Positions 43,946 through 51,888 of a DNA stretch of 64,000 nt are shown here, one piece after another (within the stretch, counting starts at the first letter, position 1; every line of letters starts with the position of its first letter). The DNA is from Roseovarius dicentrarchi (GTDB lineage: Bacteria; Pseudomonadota; Alphaproteobacteria; Rhodobacterales; Rhodobacteraceae), in NCBI RefSeq assembly GCF_003316635.1, contig NZ_QNQP01000007.1:62001-126000 (forward strand), written 5' to 3'. A program made the position numbers and the translations under genes. The notes under the pieces are model-generated. The model did not search any database. It saw only the letters and a program-made list of their open reading frames with translations, and was not told the DNA's origin.

Positions 43946-45106
43946 TCAGGCGCCCAGCGGCCTCAGCAGATCGCGGCTGATGATGTGGCGCTGGATTTCC
44001 GAAGTGCCGTCCCAGATGCGTTCAACGCGGGCATCGCGCCAGAAGCGTTCGATCGGGAAATCATCCATCAGGCCCATGCCGCCATAGATCTGCAATGTGG
44101 CATCGGTGACGCGCGCCAGCATTTCGCTGGCATAAAGCTTGGCCGACGCGATCTCGCGGTTTGCCGGCAGGCCCTGATCCAGCCGCCATGCAGAGGACAG
44201 CGTCAGCCAGTCGGCAGCGTCGATTTCGGTGATCATGTCAGCGAGCTGGAAACTGACGCCCTGGTTTTTGCCAATCGGCTGGCCGAACTGTTCGCGTTCG
44301 GCGGCATAGTTCAGCGCCAGATCAAAACAGCGCCGCGCGCGGCCGACGCAGTTGGTCGCGACCGTGATGCGCGTGGCGTAGAGCCATTCGTTCATCACCG
44401 CGAACCCGCCATCAACCTCGCCCAGCACCTGCGCGTCCGGCAGGCGGCAGTTGTCGAATTCGAGGATCATGTTCTTGTAGCCGCGGTGGCTGACCGATTT
44501 ATACCCGTCGCGGATGGTGAAGCCCGGCGTGCCGCGATCCACAAGAAAGGTGGTGATGCGTTTCTTCGGGCCGCGCGGTGTCTGATCCTCGCCGGTGGCG
44601 ACGAAGACGATGATGAAGTCGGCGTGATCGGCGCCCGAGATAAAATGCTTGGTGCCGTTCAGCACCCAGTCGCCGCCGTCGCGTTTGGCGCTGCATTTCA
44701 TGCCGCGCACGTCCGATCCGGCGCCCGGTTCGGTCATCGCCAGCGCATCCATCCGCTCGCCGCGCACGGCGGGCAGCAAGTATTTCTCGCGCTGCTCGCC
44801 CTCGCAGGCCATCAGGATATTCTGCGGGCGGCCAAAGAAATGCGCCAGCGCCATTGAGCCGCGGCCCAGCTCGCGCTCGACCAGTGCAAATTCCAGATGG
44901 CTTAGCCCCGCGCCGCCGACTTCCTCGGGGAAGTTGCAGGCGTAGAATCCCAGATCCAGCGTCTTTTGCTTGATCTTTTCGGCCACCTCGGGCGGCACTT
45001 CGCCGGTGCGCTCAACCTCGGCCTCGTGGGGGTAGATCTCGTTCTCGACAAAGCTGCGCACGGTTGAGACGATCATTTCCTGTTCGTCTGTTAATCCGAA
45101 ATTCAT
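43946..45106 (-). CDS. Acyl-CoA dehydrogenase, probable gamma-butyrobetainyl-CoA dehydrogenase
   Basis: 386 residues with the three-domain acyl-CoA dehydrogenase fold: AMTEPGAGSDVRGMK (FAD/substrate), the FISGADHADF region and a C-terminal helical domain with QIYGGMGLMDDFPIER. At the usual catalytic-base position (YEGT in many members) it reads WDGT, an Asp in place of Glu. The family introduces a 2,3 double bond and passes electrons to ETF. In this operon it would turn gamma-butyrobetainyl-CoA into crotonobetainyl-CoA; this is context-based. It overlaps the carnitine dehydrogenase stop by 4 bp. Confidence 0.87.
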   Translation of the reverse strand: MNFGLTDEQEMIVSTVRSFVENEIYPHEAEVERTGEVPPEVAEKIKQKTLDLGFYACNFPEEVGGAGLSHLEFALVERELGRGSMALAHFFGRPQNILMACEGEQREKYLLPAVRGERMDALAMTEPGAGSDVRGMKCSAKRDGGDWVLNGTKHFISGADHADFIIVFVATGEDQTPRGPKKRITTFLVDRGTPGFTIRDGYKSVSHRGYKNMILEFDNCRLPDAQVLGEVDGGFAVMNEWLYATRITVATNCVGRARRCFDLALNYAAEREQFGQPIGKNQGVSFQLADMITEIDAADWLTLSSAWRLDQGLPANREIASAKLYASEMLARVTDATLQIYGGMGLMDDFPIERFWRDARVERIWDGTSEIQRHIISRDLLRPLGA

Positions 45107-46524
45107 GTATCTGCTCCTTTATGGGCGGCAGCCAGCGCTTCGACGCGGGCACTGACATCAGGGGAGGGCGCGCAGGTGCGGCGGGTATCCAAGCTTACGT
45201 GAAGCATGAATTGATCACAGGTCGCCAGAACCTCGCCATCCTTGGCGCGCTTCAGCTCATGCATGCAGCGCAGCTTCTTGCCCTGTCCTTCGGTTACGCG
45301 GGTGTGTATCTCGACCGCCTCGCCCGCATGGGTTTCGGCCAGGTATTTTGTCGTCGTCTCGACGGTGAAATAGCTGAGGCCGCCGGCGATGTAATCATCA
45401 TCGGCGCCGACAAACGCCATCACCTCTTCGGCGGCGTCCGAGAAGATCTGGCCATAGCGGCCTTCGTTCATATGCCCGTTCACATCGGTCCAGTCGACGG
45501 GGATCACCCGGCGCAGGCTGACCATGGGCGTGCCAGCCTCCAGCGCGGGACGCAGGGTTTTCTCATGCGCGTTCAACAGCCGCCCTGACGCGTTGCCCTG
45601 CTGTTTCAGGCTGCGCATCATGGCGATCAGGTTGCCGTCGCGCTTGCGCTCCAGCTGGCGGATGGTCAGATGGCCGGACTGGTCGTCGGACTGGTCGGCA
45701 ATCATCTGGGCCAACTCGTCGGTCAGCTCTGGCACGTCCATCAGTTTCGTCCATGGCCATTTCAGGCAGGGACCAAATTGGTCGATAAAGTGCTTCATCC
45801 CCGCCTCGCCGCCGGCGACGCGGTACGTCTCGAACAGGCCCATCTGGGCCCAGCGGATGCCAAAGCCATAGCGGATCGCGTTGTCGATTTCCTCGGTCGT
45901 GGCGATGCCGTCCTTGATCAGCCACAGCGCCTCGCGCCAGACGGCCTCAAGGAAGCGGTCGGCGATATGGGCGTCGATTTCCTTGCGCACGCGCAGCGGG
46001 TAGAGGCCGACGGAGGTGAGGATTTCGCTGGCGCGGTCCAGCAGGGCCGGATCGCTGGCATCCGTTCCGACAACTTCGATCAGGGGCAGCAGATAGACCG
46101 GGTTGAACGGGTGGCAGACCATGATCTGACCGGGACGGGTGGCACCCCCTTGCAGCTCGCTGGGTTTGTAGCCGCTGGTGGAGGAGCCGATCACGGCGTC
46201 TGCGTCACAGGCGCTCTGGATTTCGGCGTAGACCTTGTGCTTCATCTCCAGCCGCTCGGGCACGCTTTCCTGCATCCAGTCGGCGCCGGTGACGGTTTCG
46301 GCGATGGTGTCGTGAAAGGTCAGCGCGCCCTCGTCCGGCATGGCGTAGTCATACAGCATCGGCAGGGCGTGGCGCGCATTGTCCAGCACCTCGCCGATCT
46401 TGCGCCTTGCCTCGGGGTCCGGGTCGAAAATACGCACGTCCCAGCCGTTCAGCAGGAACCGCGCGGCCCATCCGCCACCGATCACGCCGCCGCCGATGAT
46501 GGCCGCTGTCATTTGCTTGCTCAT
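45103..46524 (-). CDS. cdhA: L-carnitine 3-dehydrogenase fused to a 4HBT-type thioesterase
   Basis: 473 residues. The first ~320 are a 3-hydroxyacyl-CoA-dehydrogenase-type NAD enzyme: GGGVIGGGWAARFLLNG at the N-terminus, SSTSGYKPSELQ, and the catalytic His in CHPFNPVYLLPLIEVV near residue 138. Residues ~335-465 are a hotdog thioesterase with DWTDVNGHMNEGRYG. The dehydrogenase makes 3-dehydrocarnitine. The thioesterase probably hydrolyses the betainyl-CoA released by the BKACE reaction, a job done by separate CdhB in Pseudomonas. Fusions of this kind are, as far as I recall, known in rhizobia. ATGA overlap with the acyl-CoA dehydrogenase. Confidence 0.88.
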   Translation of the reverse strand: MSKQMTAAIIGGGVIGGGWAARFLLNGWDVRIFDPDPEARRKIGEVLDNARHALPMLYDYAMPDEGALTFHDTIAETVTGADWMQESVPERLEMKHKVYAEIQSACDADAVIGSSTSGYKPSELQGGATRPGQIMVCHPFNPVYLLPLIEVVGTDASDPALLDRASEILTSVGLYPLRVRKEIDAHIADRFLEAVWREALWLIKDGIATTEEIDNAIRYGFGIRWAQMGLFETYRVAGGEAGMKHFIDQFGPCLKWPWTKLMDVPELTDELAQMIADQSDDQSGHLTIRQLERKRDGNLIAMMRSLKQQGNASGRLLNAHEKTLRPALEAGTPMVSLRRVIPVDWTDVNGHMNEGRYGQIFSDAAEEVMAFVGADDDYIAGGLSYFTVETTTKYLAETHAGEAVEIHTRVTEGQGKKLRCMHELKRAKDGEVLATCDQFMLHVSLDTRRTCAPSPDVSARVEALAAAHKGADT

Positions 46525-46549
46525 GTTGTGGTCCGATCTGCTTTGGGGC

Positions 46550-47461
46550 TTAGCGCGGTGCGCGTTTGGTCAGGCGCAGCTTGTCGCGCACATCGGCGGG
46601 GGTCATGATGCGGGCGCCCAGACGCTCGATGATTTCGCGGGCGCGCGTGACCAGCTGGTGGTTTTCGGCCAGAACGCCGCGATCCAGCATCAGGTTATCC
46701 TCAAGACCGACGCGCACGTTGCCGCCTGCCAGAACGCTTGCGGCGACATAGGGCATCTGGTCGCGGCCCAGCGAAAAGGCGGACCAGTTCCAGTCATCCG
46801 GCACGTTGTTGACCATCGCCATGAAGGTATTCATGTCGTTCGGCGCGCCCCATGGGACGCCCATGCACAGCTGCACCAGCGCGTCCTTCTCAAGGATGCC
46901 GTCCTTGACCAGTTGCTTGGCGTACCACAGATGGCCGGTGTCGAACGCCTCGATCTCGGGCTTGGCGCCTGCCTCGGTCATCATCTGGCCCATGGCCTGC
47001 AACATGCCGGGGGTGTTGGTCATCACATAATCGGCTTCGGCGAAGTTCATCGTGCCGCAATCCAGCGTGCAGATCTCGGGCTGGCATTCCAGCACATGCG
47101 CCACGCGTTCGCTGGCGCCGACCATGTCAGAGGCATCTTCGTTCAGGGGCAGCGGGGATTCAGGATCGCCGAACACCATGTCGCCGCCCATGCCGGCGGT
47201 CAGGTTCAGCACCACGTCGGTATCCGATGCGCGGATGCGGTCGGTCAACTCGCGGTACAGCTTCAAATCGCGGCTGGCCTTGCCGGTTTCGGGGTCGCGC
47301 ACGTGGCAATGGACAATCGCGGCGCCCGCCTTGGCTGCGGCGATGGCGCTGTCGGCGATCTGTTCGGGGCTGCGCGGCACATGCGGGCTGCGGTCCTGGG
47401 TGGCGCCGCCGCCGGTTACGGCACAGGTGATGAAAACGTCGCGGTTCATAGTCAGGGGCAT
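46550..47461 (-). CDS. cdhC: Beta-keto acid cleavage enzyme, probably 3-dehydrocarnitine cleaving
   Basis: 303 residues of the BKACE (DUF849) family. The zinc-binding VHCHVRDPETG motif lies near residues 43-53, GVPWGAPND and GRDQMPYVAASVLAGGNVRVGLEDNL follow further on. BKACE enzymes react a beta-keto acid with acetyl-CoA. For dehydrocarnitine the products are acetoacetate and betainyl-CoA. Substrate assignment comes from the adjacent carnitine dehydrogenase and regulator. The start at 47461 (ATGCCC) has AAAGGA 6 bp upstream; ATG 47449 is an alternative. First gene of the operon, divergent from the regulator. Confidence 0.88.
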   Translation of the reverse strand: MPLTMNRDVFITCAVTGGGATQDRSPHVPRSPEQIADSAIAAAKAGAAIVHCHVRDPETGKASRDLKLYRELTDRIRASDTDVVLNLTAGMGGDMVFGDPESPLPLNEDASDMVGASERVAHVLECQPEICTLDCGTMNFAEADYVMTNTPGMLQAMGQMMTEAGAKPEIEAFDTGHLWYAKQLVKDGILEKDALVQLCMGVPWGAPNDMNTFMAMVNNVPDDWNWSAFSLGRDQMPYVAASVLAGGNVRVGLEDNLMLDRGVLAENHQLVTRAREIIERLGARIMTPADVRDKLRLTKRAPR

Positions 47462-47546
47462 GGATGATCCTTTCAAACGGGTGCGTCAAAGCTTGCCGCA
47501 TATGGTAGCGCTGGCATATTCGCCCATCGTGCCGTAAAAGACAGAA
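47462..47546. promoter_or_regulatory. Divergent control region of the carnitine operon and its regulator
   Basis: 85 bp between the cdhC and cdhR starts. It contains TTGCCGCATATGG and CTGGCATATTCG as two similar half-sites 18 bp apart, plus the palindrome CATATG. This is where the GATase-AraC regulator would be expected to bind. Binding and the -10/-35 elements are not resolved. Confidence 0.45.
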
Positions 47547-48500
47547 ATGATGCAGAAATGGACAAAACCCCAAGCAGCGCCGACGCGCATCGGATTTGTC
47601 CTGTTCGACAGATTCTCCAACCTGTGCCTTGCCAACTGTCTGGAGCCGCTGCGCGCGGCAAATACCGTCAGCCGGGCGAAAGTGTTTGACTGGCAGATTG
47701 CCACATTGTCCGGCACGGCCGCCCGCAGTTCCAGCGGGATGCAGGTGTTGCCGCATGGCGCGCTGGCGGGAATCGAGCCTTGCGATTACCTTTTTATCCT
47801 AAGCAGTTACGATCACGCTCGCCACGATACCTCGCACACGCGGCGGGCGCTGCGCAGTGCGGCCAAAAAGGCGCAGACGCTGGTCGGGATGGATACAGGG
47901 CCGTGGCTGATGGCAGCTGCGGGGCTGCTGGGCGGGCGGCGCGCGACGCTGCACTGGGATTTGCAGGACGCCTTTGCCGAGCGGTTTCTGGACGTCGAGG
48001 TGGTGCGCGCCCGCGTCACCCGCGACGGGCCGGTGATTACCTGCGCCGGCGCGATGAGCGCGCTGGACCTGATGATGGACATGATCGCGCAGCATGCGGG
48101 CATGGCGGCGCGGCTGGATGTCGAGGATCAGTTCATGCATGGCAGCGATACCGCGGCAGAGGTGCCCGACATGCCGCAGCCCGACGTGCTGGTGCGCGCC
48201 GCGCTGGCGCAGATGCGCGCCCATGTCGAACGGCCCTTGCCGCTGGGCGCGATTGCCCGGCGGGTGGGCTGCCAGCCGCGCACGATGGACCGGCATTTTC
48301 GCAGCGCACTGGGCGCACCGCCGGGCACGGTTTATCGCCACATGCGCCTGTCCGAGGCGCGCAAGCTGCTGGACAGCACCGGGCTGGGCATTGCGGAAAT
48401 CGCGGTGCGCTGCGGGTACGAGTCCCCGGCCGCACTGGCGCGCGCCATGCGCATCCGGTACGGCGCGGCGCCGACAACGTTGCGCTCCGAAGGGCGCTAG
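47547..48500 (+). CDS. cdhR: GlxA/CdhR-type AraC-family regulator
   Basis: 317 residues. Residues ~12-200 form a DJ-1/PfpI (class I glutamine amidotransferase-like) domain, and ~215-317 a two-helix-turn-helix AraC domain (LGAIARRVGCQPRTMDRHFRSALG and IAEIAVRCGYESPAALARAMR). This architecture is shared by CdhR, GbdR and ArgR-type activators that sense quaternary amines or amino acids. Divergent position beside cdhC makes it the likely carnitine-responsive activator of the operon. Ribosome-site quality is poor, and ATGATG gives two possible starts three bases apart. Confidence 0.85.
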   Translation: MMQKWTKPQAAPTRIGFVLFDRFSNLCLANCLEPLRAANTVSRAKVFDWQIATLSGTAARSSSGMQVLPHGALAGIEPCDYLFILSSYDHARHDTSHTRRALRSAAKKAQTLVGMDTGPWLMAAAGLLGGRRATLHWDLQDAFAERFLDVEVVRARVTRDGPVITCAGAMSALDLMMDMIAQHAGMAARLDVEDQFMHGSDTAAEVPDMPQPDVLVRAALAQMRAHVERPLPLGAIARRVGCQPRTMDRHFRSALGAPPGTVYRHMRLSEARKLLDSTGLGIAEIAVRCGYESPAALARAMRIRYGAAPTTLRSEGR

Positions 48501-48561
48501 GGGAACCGGCGCGGGGATCGCGCGTTGAGCCACCGAACGAAACAGCGCAAAAGGATACATC

Positions 48562-48825
48562 ATGGATCGCCTCGCCCATTACATCACATGGCTCGGCGCG
48601 ATTGCGATTGCCGGTACGCTGATCGTCGTCAGCTTTAGCCTGGGGTATTATTCGGTCTGGGCCATTGTTGGCTGCGTCATCGCCGCGATCGTCATCGCCT
48701 ATCCCAGCGGCAGACTTGTATCCAACATGATCAAGCGCTGGGATCCGGCGTGGGATACCCGCAAGGAAGCGCCGCAACCGGATCTGAAACGCGGCGGATC
48801 GCACGAACGCCACCCGCCCAAGTAA
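48562..48825 (+). CDS. Small two-helix membrane protein of unknown function
   Basis: 87 residues. Two hydrophobic segments (about 10-30 and 35-55) are followed by a polar tail rich in Lys, Arg, Pro and Asp (about 60-87). AAAAGGAT lies 6 bp before the ATG. I do not recognise a family. It stands alone 61 bp after the regulator and ends one base before the convergent csaA stop. Coding is supported by the ribosome site and by the membrane pattern. Confidence 0.72.
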   Translation: MDRLAHYITWLGAIAIAGTLIVVSFSLGYYSVWAIVGCVIAAIVIAYPSGRLVSNMIKRWDPAWDTRKEAPQPDLKRGGSHERHPPK

Positions 48826-48826
48826 C

Positions 48827-49165
48827 CTAATGCATGCGCCCGCCGACCGGCACGTCGGCATCCGGCGCAATCAGCACGATTTCGCCTGCCGCATCGCTGA
48901 CGCCCAGAACCAGCACTTCGGACATGAAGGGGCCAATCTGTCGGGGCGGGAAGTTGACCACCCCCATCACCAGACGGCCAACCAACCCCTCGGGCGTGTA
49001 ATGCGCCGTGATCTGCGCAGATGTCTTTCGCTCGCCGATTTCATCGCCAAAATCGATCCACATCTTGATCGCGGGCTTGCGCGCCTCGGGGAATGGTTTG
49101 GCGCGGACCACGCGGCCCACGCGAATATCAACGGCCATGAAGTCATCAAAGGTGATTTCAGCCAT
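48827..49165 (-). CDS. csaA: CsaA-type tRNA-binding protein
   Basis: 112 residues, one tRNA-binding OB-fold. The motifs VDIRVGRVVRAKPFPEARKPAIKM and GVVNFPPRQIGPFMSEVLVLG are characteristic of CsaA, a dimeric export-related chaperone related to the C-terminus of bacterial Met-tRNA synthetase. ATG 49165 lies inside the end of proC (8-bp overlap); a longer frame to 49201 would intrude further into proC. Function in export is inherited from Bacillus work and is not proven here. Confidence 0.9.
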   Translation of the reverse strand: MAEITFDDFMAVDIRVGRVVRAKPFPEARKPAIKMWIDFGDEIGERKTSAQITAHYTPEGLVGRLVMGVVNFPPRQIGPFMSEVLVLGVSDAAGEIVLIAPDADVPVGGRMH

Positions 49166-49976
49166 TGCGCAGCTCCCGCGAGCGGCTGGCGGCTGCGCCA
49201 ACGGTGCGACGGATCAAGTGAGGCAGACCCTTCTTTTCATCCATCAGCACCTCAAGCCCCGCCTGGGTGGTGCCGTTGGGGCTGGTCACGTTAACGCGCA
49301 ACTCGGCGGGCGTCTCGCTTGCCTCTTCGGCCAGTGCGCCCGCACCGGCAACGGTTGCCTGTGCCAGTTGCATCGCCAGTTCGGGGGTTAGCCCCTCAGC
49401 CTCCCCGGCCTTGGCGAGGCATTCGATCATGTGAAACACGTAGGCCGGGCCAGAGCCGGAAACGCCGGTCACGGCGTCCATCTGATCCTCATCCTCCAGC
49501 CGGACCACCTGCCCGACCGCACGCAGCAGCATTTCGGCCAGATCCATCTGTTCGCTGCTGGCATGGCCGTTGCCGATGATTGCCGTGATGCCCCGCCCGA
49601 CCGCGGCAGGCGTGTTCGGCATCGCCCGAATGATGGGAGAGGCATCGCCAAGCGCCGCCTCGAACGCGGAAATCGGCGTGCCGGCAGCGACCGAGATGAA
49701 CAGGGTGGGGCCGTTCCCCATCGCCTTGAGCGTCGGCAGCGCCTCGCCCATCATCTGCGGTTTGACGGCGATCAGGACGATGCCCGGCGCGATGGGCAGG
49801 TCATCCGCATTGATATGAACGCCGGTGCCTTTCAGCCAGTCCGAGGACTGCGGATCAATCACCCAGACCGACGCGGCGGGCAACCCGCCCGACAGCCAGC
49901 CTTGCAGCATCGCGCCGCCCATCTTGCCGCAGCCCAGCAGAACAAGGCCCTTATCGGCCACGAAATCCATATCCAT
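49158..49976 (-). CDS. proC: Pyrroline-5-carboxylate reductase
   Basis: 272 residues. N-terminal Rossmann motif GCGKMGGAMLQGWL, the ISVAAGTPISAFE block, IIRAMPNTPA, and the C-terminal signature GSGPAYVFHMIE with RVNVTSPNGTTQAGLEVL. It makes proline from pyrroline-5-carboxylate with NAD(P)H. The start at 49976 follows AAGGGGGTG; the next ATG (49970) is also possible, and the frame extension to 50087 is not supported. It lies 44 bp after the ybjN stop on the same strand. Confidence 0.94.
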   Translation of the reverse strand: MDMDFVADKGLVLLGCGKMGGAMLQGWLSGGLPAASVWVIDPQSSDWLKGTGVHINADDLPIAPGIVLIAVKPQMMGEALPTLKAMGNGPTLFISVAAGTPISAFEAALGDASPIIRAMPNTPAAVGRGITAIIGNGHASSEQMDLAEMLLRAVGQVVRLEDEDQMDAVTGVSGSGPAYVFHMIECLAKAGEAEGLTPELAMQLAQATVAGAGALAEEASETPAELRVNVTSPNGTTQAGLEVLMDEKKGLPHLIRRTVGAAASRSRELRNG

Positions 49977-50020
49977 CACACCCACCCCCTTGGCCGTTTT
50001 CACGTCATTTGCAGGGCAGG

Positions 50021-50521
50021 TTACGCGCGACCATACGCCTCTGCAATGGCGACCTGCATGGCGTCGCGCGGGGTGCGGTCGCCCCACAGGACCAGCTGAA
50101 ACGCGGGATAATACCGCTCGGACGCCAGAACGGCGGCGGTGATGATCGCGTCCACCTGCTCGGGGCTGGCACCCTGCCCGCCCGACATCAGCAGACCATA
50201 GCGGTACACCATCAGCTTTTGCTCGGACCAGTAGGTGAAGGCGCCGGTCCAGCCTTGATCGTTGACCTCGTTCAACGCCTCGTACAGCACCGGCAGCTTG
50301 TCGCGCGGCGGGTCCATTTCAAATGTGCAGACCATGCGCAGCATCTCGTCATGGGCGGACCATGCCAGCGTGATTGCATAGGTGCGCCATTGCCCTTCAA
50401 CCGCCATTGAAATCTGATCATCGCCCACGCGGTCGAATTGCCAATCGTTATGGGCTGCAATATGTTCGACGATATCAATGGGATGCGGATCGTCTGTCTG
50501 GAAATGTTCGGACAGTGCCAT
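50021..50521 (-). CDS. YbjN-domain protein
   Basis: 166 residues of the YbjN (DUF1790-like) family. Recognisable are VVEHIAAHNDWQFDR-like early sequence, the WSAHDEMLRMVCTFEM beta-strand region and the LYEALNEVNDQGWTGAFTYWSEQKLMVYRYGL block. Many members sit beside proC in Rhodobacterales, as here. The molecular function is unknown; E. coli YbjN is linked to stress and motility control, and the fold resembles type III secretion chaperones. AAAGGTGG lies 6 bp before ATG 50521. Confidence 0.85.
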   Translation of the reverse strand: MALSEHFQTDDPHPIDIVEHIAAHNDWQFDRVGDDQISMAVEGQWRTYAITLAWSAHDEMLRMVCTFEMDPPRDKLPVLYEALNEVNDQGWTGAFTYWSEQKLMVYRYGLLMSGGQGASPEQVDAIITAAVLASERYYPAFQLVLWGDRTPRDAMQVAIAEAYGRA

Positions 50522-50660
50522 GTCGCCACCTTTTAGGTTTGATCCTGAGATGGGGATCATGAACGCCCCCAAGCACTGGATGCCTGCTCAACGGGCTGGG
50601 GTTAATCCGCAGTCCCTTACCAGATATGGTGCGGCACAGTCTGCCACCTGTAAAGCTATT

Positions 50661-50693
50661 TGTTGTGGATAAACGCAATAAGTTGTGGATGAA
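50661..50693 (+). promoter_or_regulatory. Two DnaA boxes as a 20-bp-spaced direct repeat
   Basis: GTTGTGGATAAAC (50661-50673) and GTTGTGGATGAAC (50681-50693) repeat exactly two helical turns apart. The first contains TGTGGATAA, a perfect DnaA box on the reverse strand; the second has one change. They lie in a 240-bp gap (50522-50761) between two minus-strand genes that otherwise shows no structure I can name. Confidence 0.6.
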
Positions 50694-50761
50694 CTCCAGA
50701 TCAGCGACTATATTCGGCGCCCCTGGTGATTCTCGGCAGGTATTTCGGCCAATTTACCGCA

Positions 50762-51007
50762 TTACTGCGGCGCATCTGCCTGCGGGCCGTCCGCAGCGTC
50801 CAGACGAGCGGCACAGGCCGACAGAAGGCCCGCATCCTCCAGCGCGATCAAATCCTCGATCAGAAGGTCCAGCGTGCGGGTGTAGGCAATGATCGCTGCG
50901 TCACGGCGCAACTGGTCCGGGGCATCACGAACGATGCGTTTCAGCGTGCGTGCCTTGGCCAGACGATCCCGCATACTCCGCAGGCGCGCCCTGACCTCAT
51001 GGGTCAT
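50762..51007 (-). CDS. Small alpha-helical protein of unknown function
   Basis: 81 residues, predicted almost wholly helical and rich in Arg, Leu, Ala and Asp (for example RLRSMRDRLAKARTLKRIV), ending in an acidic tail with ADGPQADAPQ. No membrane segment and no cysteine other than one near the end. The start at 51007 follows GGGCGGTG; a longer frame starts at 51037. I do not recognise a family. Coding support is moderate: clean codon use and no competing frame. Confidence 0.55.
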   Translation of the reverse strand: MTHEVRARLRSMRDRLAKARTLKRIVRDAPDQLRRDAAIIAYTRTLDLLIEDLIALEDAGLLSACAARLDAADGPQADAPQ

Positions 51008-51108
51008 GACATCACCGCCCCGCACCCGGCCATACAATGCTGACGAAACCCAGCAAAGTCATGGCGCCCGGCGCTGCGGCCCACACAGCCCATAAGTTGT
51101 CCCCTTGG

Positions 51109-51197
51109 AATTTAATTCAATCAAAGGTGGTAAGTATCGGAATTCGTGGCACTATTCGCACAGCGTGTAAAACTTTAACCGCCTAGTCAATTAAATT
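51109..51197. promoter_or_regulatory. AT-rich inverted repeat upstream of the S24-like regulator
   Basis: AATTTAATT (51109-51117) and AATTAAATT (51189-51197) are exact inverse copies 71 bp apart, in an island clearly richer in A+T than its surroundings. They precede the HTH regulator ATG at 51219 by 22 bp and could be its own operators or simply the promoter. Confidence 0.4.
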
Positions 51198-51218
51198 TTT
51201 CCGTGCAACATCACGCGC

Positions 51219-51881
51219 ATGGCCCATTTCGATTTACAAAAAATCCGCGATATCGCCAATGAGGGGATCGCCCGGCACGGTCTGCGTGGTTATGCGCGCA
51301 AGCTGGGTCTGGATGTCAGCACCGTGCGCAGCCTGCGCGACGGGCGCGACATGCAAATTTCCAAGGTGACCGAAATTGTCGCGGCGCTGAATCTGTCGCT
51401 GGAGCTGTGGCAGATTACCTCAGCCGCAGCCCCCGCAGAAAAAGCCGCGCCAGGGCCGGGCGCGGCGGCGCAGCGCGATGTGTCGGCACATATCACGCTG
51501 CCGTTCCATTGCAGCCAACCGCAGGATCGCGCCGCACCGGTTGCCCTGAACCCGGCATGGCTGGCAGCGCAAGGGTGGAATGTTCAGTGTTTGCGATGGA
51601 TCACTGCACCGCCGAAAACGGACGCCGCGTGCGTGCAGCCCGGCGCGCTTTGCCTGATAGATTGCGAGCAGACATGGCCCGAGGCACACGCGATCTGGGC
51701 CTATCTGGACGCTGGCACGCTGAATATCGCGTATCTGCACCGCCCGCTGGCAGGCACTTTGCTGATCGCGGGCAGCGATCCGGCGCAGGGCGCGCGCCAT
51801 CTGAGCGGCCCGGCGCTGGACGCGATCACGCCGCTCGGGCGGGTTGTCTGGGTTCAGACGCTGCCGCCCGTCCTGCCGTAA
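51219..51881 (+). CDS. HTH regulator with a degenerate S24/LexA-like C-terminal domain
   Basis: 220 residues. Residues 1-63 form a helix-turn-helix domain (GYARKLGLDVSTVRSLRDGRDMQISKVTEIVAALN). After a Pro/Ala linker, residues ~95-218 resemble the S24 peptidase fold of phage repressors: PGALCLIDCEQ, LIAGSDP, LSGPALDAITPLGRVVWV. The catalytic Ser of the usual DSMxP motif is missing at the matching place (ITAPPKTDAACV), so self-cleavage is unlikely. It may act as a stable repressor rather than an SOS switch. No phage genes surround it. The upstream AT-rich repeat is a candidate target. Confidence 0.75.
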   Translation: MAHFDLQKIRDIANEGIARHGLRGYARKLGLDVSTVRSLRDGRDMQISKVTEIVAALNLSLELWQITSAAAPAEKAAPGPGAAAQRDVSAHITLPFHCSQPQDRAAPVALNPAWLAAQGWNVQCLRWITAPPKTDAACVQPGALCLIDCEQTWPEAHAIWAYLDAGTLNIAYLHRPLAGTLLIAGSDPAQGARHLSGPALDAITPLGRVVWVQTLPPVLP

Positions 51882-51888
51882 AAGGCGC

